From: Xanthomonas sp. SI
Lineage (GTDB): Bacteria > Pseudomonadota > Gammaproteobacteria > Xanthomonadales > Xanthomonadaceae
NCBI RefSeq assembly: GCF_014236855.1
Contig: NZ_CP051261.1
Location: 2,232,001 to 2,296,000 of the forward strand
Length of the DNA stretch: 64,000 bases
Direction of reading: 5' to 3'
Shown: piece by piece, positions 61,381 to 64,000 of the stretch
Numbering within the stretch: the first letter of the stretch is position 1
Layout: the number at the start of each line of letters is the position of its first letter
The notes under the pieces: model-generated
Databases searched by the model: none
What the model saw: the letters and a program-made list of their open reading frames with translations, nothing else
What the model was told of the DNA's origin: nothing
Translations under genes and position numbers: made by a program

Positions 61381-63068
61381 TCGAACGCCATCCGCACGCC
61401 TTTGTAGGAGCTGCTTCAGCCGCGACAGATGTTTCCGAAACCAGAATCCATTCGGCGCCGGTGTCGCGGCTGAAGCCGCTCCTACAAAAAACGGCCTCAT
61501 TGGTGCGCTACGCCGTGCTGGCCATGCTGCTGCCGCTGCTCGCCCACGCCGAAGACATGCCGCGCTACGTCAGCCGCGACGGCCACCACGCGCTGTTCGT
61601 CGATGGCGCGCCGTACAGCATCATGGCCGCGCAGCTGCACAACTCCAGCGCCTGGCCGCAGGTGTTGCCGCAGGCCTTGGACGCGGTGCAGGCGCTGCAT
61701 GCGAACACGGTCGAGGCGCCGGTGTACTGGGAACAGTTCGAGCCGGAGCCGGGCCGCTACGACTACCGCAACGTCGACGCGCTGGTCGAGCAGAGCCGCG
61801 CGCGCGGGCTGCGTTTGATCGTGCTGTGGTTCGGCACCTGGAAGAACGGGCAGATGCACTACGTGCCGGAATGGATCAAGCGCGATCCGGCCACGTATCC
61901 GCGCATGCGCGACGCCAAGGGCGAGCCGGTGGATGTGTTGTCGCCGCATGCGCCGGCCAATGTGCAGGCCGACGCGCGCGCCTTCGCCGCGCTGATGCAG
62001 CACCTGCGCAAGATCGACGCCGGCCGCTACACGGTGATCGCGGTGCAGGTGCAGAACGAGCCCGGCGCGATCGGCACCGTGCGCGACCATGGCGACGCCG
62101 GCGAGCGCGCGTTCGATGCCGCGGTGCCGGCGGAAGTGCTGCAGCGGCTGGGCAAGCCGGCCGGCAGCTGGAGTCAGGTGTTCGGAAGCGATGCCGAGGA
62201 GATGTTCAGCGCCTGGAGCAACGCCAGCTACATCCAGCAGGTCGCCGCCGCAGGCAAGGCCGCGTACCCGCTGCCGCTGTACGTGAACACCTGGCTGCGC
62301 TACAAGGGCCGCACCAAGCCCGGCGAGGAATACCCGGCCGGCGGCGCCACCTGGAACGTGTTCGAACTGTGGCGCCTGGCCACGCCGGCGATCGACTTCA
62401 TCGGCACCGACATCTACACCAGCGACTACGACGAATACACCAAGGTGGTCGGCCAGTACGCGCGCGCCGACAACCCGGCCTGGGTCTCGGAGACCGGTTT
62501 CGAGGCAGCCACCGCGCCGTACCACTTCCACGTGCTCGGCCGCGGCGGCATCGGTTTCTCGGTGTTCGGCATCGATGGCAACGAGGACACGCCGGAGAAC
62601 CAGGCTGCGATCGCCGCGCATGCGGCCGGCTTCGGGCTGCTCGCGCCGTTGCAGCGCGAACTGGCCGCCGGCGCCTTCGCCGGCACCTTGCAGGCGGCGG
62701 TGGAGAAGGCGGGGGTGCCCAAGCAGAGCCTGCGCTTCGGGCCCTGGCAGGCGCAGGTGTCGTTCGGCGCGCCGGGCTGGGGCGAGGCGCCGGCGCTCCT
62801 GCCCGGCACGCCGCAGCACGATGGTCGCGTGCTGGTGCAGGAACTGCAGCCGAACGTGTTCCTGGTCACAGGTTTCAACTCCCGCGTTGAATTTGTGCGC
62901 GACCGGGCCGATGGCAAGTACGGGCAACTGCTGCGCGTGGAGCAGGGCCGCTATGTCGATGGCCAGTGGCGGTTCGTGCGCCTGTTGAACGGCGACGAGA
63001 CCGACTACGGGCTCAACTTCCGGCGCAGCGATCCCTACGTGCTGCGGGTGACCGTGGGAACCTACTGA
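61377..63068 (+). CDS. GH35-like beta-galactosidase (DUF5597 C-terminal domain)
   Basis: Encodes 563 residues. A REP-like palindrome is translated as residues 10-37, ahead of a hydrophobic signal-like segment (RYAVLAMLLPLLAHA). The TIM barrel has HNSSAWPQVLPQALDAVQAL, NTVEAPVYWEQFEPEPG, the acid/base region QVQNEPG and the nucleophile region WVSETGFE, as in clan GH-A beta-galactosidases. A beta-sandwich C-terminal part (about residues 400-560) matches the DUF5597 arrangement. It would remove galactose from plant glycans; substrate linkage is unknown. The extended N-terminus might impair export. Confidence 0.82.
   Translation: MIERHPHAFVGAASAATDVSETRIHSAPVSRLKPLLQKTASLVRYAVLAMLLPLLAHAEDMPRYVSRDGHHALFVDGAPYSIMAAQLHNSSAWPQVLPQALDAVQALHANTVEAPVYWEQFEPEPGRYDYRNVDALVEQSRARGLRLIVLWFGTWKNGQMHYVPEWIKRDPATYPRMRDAKGEPVDVLSPHAPANVQADARAFAALMQHLRKIDAGRYTVIAVQVQNEPGAIGTVRDHGDAGERAFDAAVPAEVLQRLGKPAGSWSQVFGSDAEEMFSAWSNASYIQQVAAAGKAAYPLPLYVNTWLRYKGRTKPGEEYPAGGATWNVFELWRLATPAIDFIGTDIYTSDYDEYTKVVGQYARADNPAWVSETGFEAATAPYHFHVLGRGGIGFSVFGIDGNEDTPENQAAIAAHAAGFGLLAPLQRELAAGAFAGTLQAAVEKAGVPKQSLRFGPWQAQVSFGAPGWGEAPALLPGTPQHDGRVLVQELQPNVFLVTGFNSRVEFVRDRADGKYGQLLRVEQGRYVDGQWRFVRLLNGDETDYGLNFRRSDPYVLRVTVGTY
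61403..61486. repeat. REP-like palindrome, copy 4, inside a coding sequence
   Basis: Arms TGTAGGAGCTGCTTCAGCCG and GTCGCGGCTGAAGCCGCTCC flank a 30-nt loop. At 84 bp it is a multiple of three and has no stop codon in the reading frame, so the GH35-like gene reads straight through. Confidence 0.88.
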
Positions 63069-63108
63069 CCTTGCGGCCGCAGTGCGGCCGCCCGACGAGC
63101 AAACGCGC

Positions 63109-63417
63109 ATGAGTTCCATCGCCTCGGTGTCCTCGATCGCCCTGTCCGGCATGCGCGCCGCCGCATCCGGCCTGCAGGCGCGCGCGAACAATGTCGCCAA
63201 CGCCGCCACCGAAGGCTTCCAGCGCCAGGTCACGGCCAACCAGGAAGCGCCCGGCGGCGGCGTGAGCGTGCAGGTGCAGGCGGCGGGCGGCGAGGGCAGC
63301 GACCTGGTCGACGACATGGTCGGCGGGCTGTCCGCACGCAACGATTTCCAGGCCAACGCGCGGGTACTGCGCGCGGCTGACGACACCATCGGCAGCCTGC
63401 TCGACGTCCTGGCCTGA
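63109..63417 (+). CDS. Orphan mini flagellar-rod-like protein
   Basis: Encodes 102 residues. The N-terminus (SIALSGMRAAASGLQARANNVANAATEGFQRQV) is the conserved flagellar rod/hook motif with the ANNVAN signature; the C-terminus (MVGGLSARNDFQANARVLRAADDTIGSLLDVLA) is the flg_bbr_C-type helix. The long middle domain of FlgC/FlgG is absent and replaced by about 20 residues of Gly/Val. No other flagellar gene is nearby. It may be an assembly mimic, a remnant or a small filament protein. Confidence 0.7.
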   Translation: MSSIASVSSIALSGMRAAASGLQARANNVANAATEGFQRQVTANQEAPGGGVSVQVQAAGGEGSDLVDDMVGGLSARNDFQANARVLRAADDTIGSLLDVLA

Positions 63418-63432
63418 GGCTGCGCGGCTCTT

Positions 63433-63930
63433 CCTTCTCCCATCGGGAGAAGGTGCCCCGAAGGGGCGGATGAGGGTACGGGCGCAGCCTCGTGCGCCCA
63501 AACTCCGCGAGACGCTTTCGCGCCGGACCCTCACCCCAACCCCTCTCCCGGTGGGAGAGGGGCTAGCGGCTCTCCCTTCTACCCTCGGGAGAAGGTGCCC
63601 CGCAGGGGCGGATGAGGGTACGGGCGAAGCCTCGCGCACCCAACTTCGCGAGACGCTTTCGCGCCGGACCCTCACCCCAACCCCTCTCCCGATGGGAGAG
63701 GGGCTAGCGGCTGTTCCTTCTCCCACCGGGAGAAGGTGCCCCGAAGGGGCGGATGAGGGTACGGGCGCAGCCTCGTGCGCCCAAACTCCGCGAGACGCTT
63801 TCGCGCCGGACCCTCACCCCAACCCCTCTCCCGGTGGGAGAGGGGCTAAGGCTGTCCCTTCTCCCTCCGGGGAGAAGGTGCCCCGCAGGGGCGGATGAGG
63901 GTACGGGCGCAGCCTCGCGCACCTGCTCGT
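63433..63930. repeat. Tandem array of large palindromic repeats, about 3.5 units
   Basis: Units start at 63433, 63574, 63716 and 63856 (period about 141 bp); the fourth stops near 63920. Each has CCTTCTCCC-N4-GGGAGAAGG, GCCCCGAAGGGGC (or GCAG variant), GGATGAGGGTACGGGCG, a short variable loop near CAAACTCCGCGAGACGCTTT, then CGGACCCTCACCCCAACCCC and CTCTCCC-N4-GGGAGAG. The interval 63931-64000 holds nothing recognisable. No gene is present from 63418 to the end. Confidence 0.92.
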
Positions 63931-64000
63931 GTTTAACCCTGAAAGTACCCGCGAAGCCCGGTGCAGCCACCGTCGCTCCACCCAACGCTATGCAATTTTC

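Noticed and set aside
63433..63930. Regularly spaced repeats considered as a CRISPR array
   Set aside because: Units are about 141 bp and palindromic throughout, spacers are not unique, and no cas genes are present. They belong to a dispersed intergenic repeat family.
63704..63985. Minus-strand frame through the repeat array
   Set aside because: It consists of translated repeat units and has no independent support.

Overview
The window is dense, high-GC, uniformly chromosomal DNA with almost no space between genes. Several features point to the Xanthomonadaceae, most likely Xanthomonas. They are the palindromic intergenic repeats with arms of the type TGTAGGAGCGGCTTCAGCCG, the larger CCTTCTCCC/GGGAGAAGG repeat family, an H-NS-like protein with the TWSGRGRTPKAF motif, an OMPLA phospholipase, and a LysR-SDR-MFP-RND efflux locus organised like SmeRv-SmeU1VW of Stenotrophomonas. 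This assignment rests on gene content and repeats only; no search was run. I saw no phage, plasmid, insertion-sequence or CRISPR genes.

Layout. 1-10.8 kb is housekeeping and envelope: the end of a class I fumarase, a glutathione transferase, phospholipase A1, a cold-shock protein, glycine-zipper envelope proteins, a membrane-anchored class II cytochrome c, TcdA, a small zinc-ribbon/TPR pair, a TatD nuclease, an acyl-CoA (glutaryl-CoA type) dehydrogenase, a GNAT acetyltransferase and an FMN reductase. 11.0-17.1 kb holds dnaB and then a tightly coupled signalling operon: FIST sensor, histidine kinase, REC-HDOD regulator and REC-degenerate HD protein. This resembles NosP/NahK nitric-oxide signalling. 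17.2-21.0 kb has a photolyase, a wax-ester synthase/DGAT-like acyltransferase and an OmpA lipoprotein. 21.2-30.9 kb is a LysR-controlled RND efflux locus whose pump gene is cut at about codon 630 and joined directly to an Lhr-type helicase that lacks its N-terminus. 31.2-33.6 kb is a chemoreceptor with a FliA-like promoter, followed by cheW. 34-45 kb has tRNA-Ala(CGC), an H-NS-like gene, RNase D, a sulfatase-modifying-factor-like protein, an M48 protease, a VWA lipoprotein, yggX-mutY and ftsY.

45-63 kb is the most coherent functional block. A PAS-AraC regulator diverges from a complete trans-4-hydroxyproline catabolic operon: epimerase, three-part D-hydroxyproline dehydrogenase, deaminase and alpha-ketoglutarate semialdehyde dehydrogenase, with a prolidase-type M24 peptidase. 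Directly downstream come two DUF885 metallopeptidase-like proteins, an APC amino-acid permease, an S9 dipeptidyl-peptidase-type enzyme and a GH35-like beta-galactosidase. Taken together this could be a module for taking apart hydroxyproline-rich glycoproteins of the plant cell wall and burning the hydroxyproline; that overall role is inference. The window ends with an orphan mini flagellar-rod-like protein and a tandem array of about 3.5 copies of a roughly 141-bp palindromic repeat.
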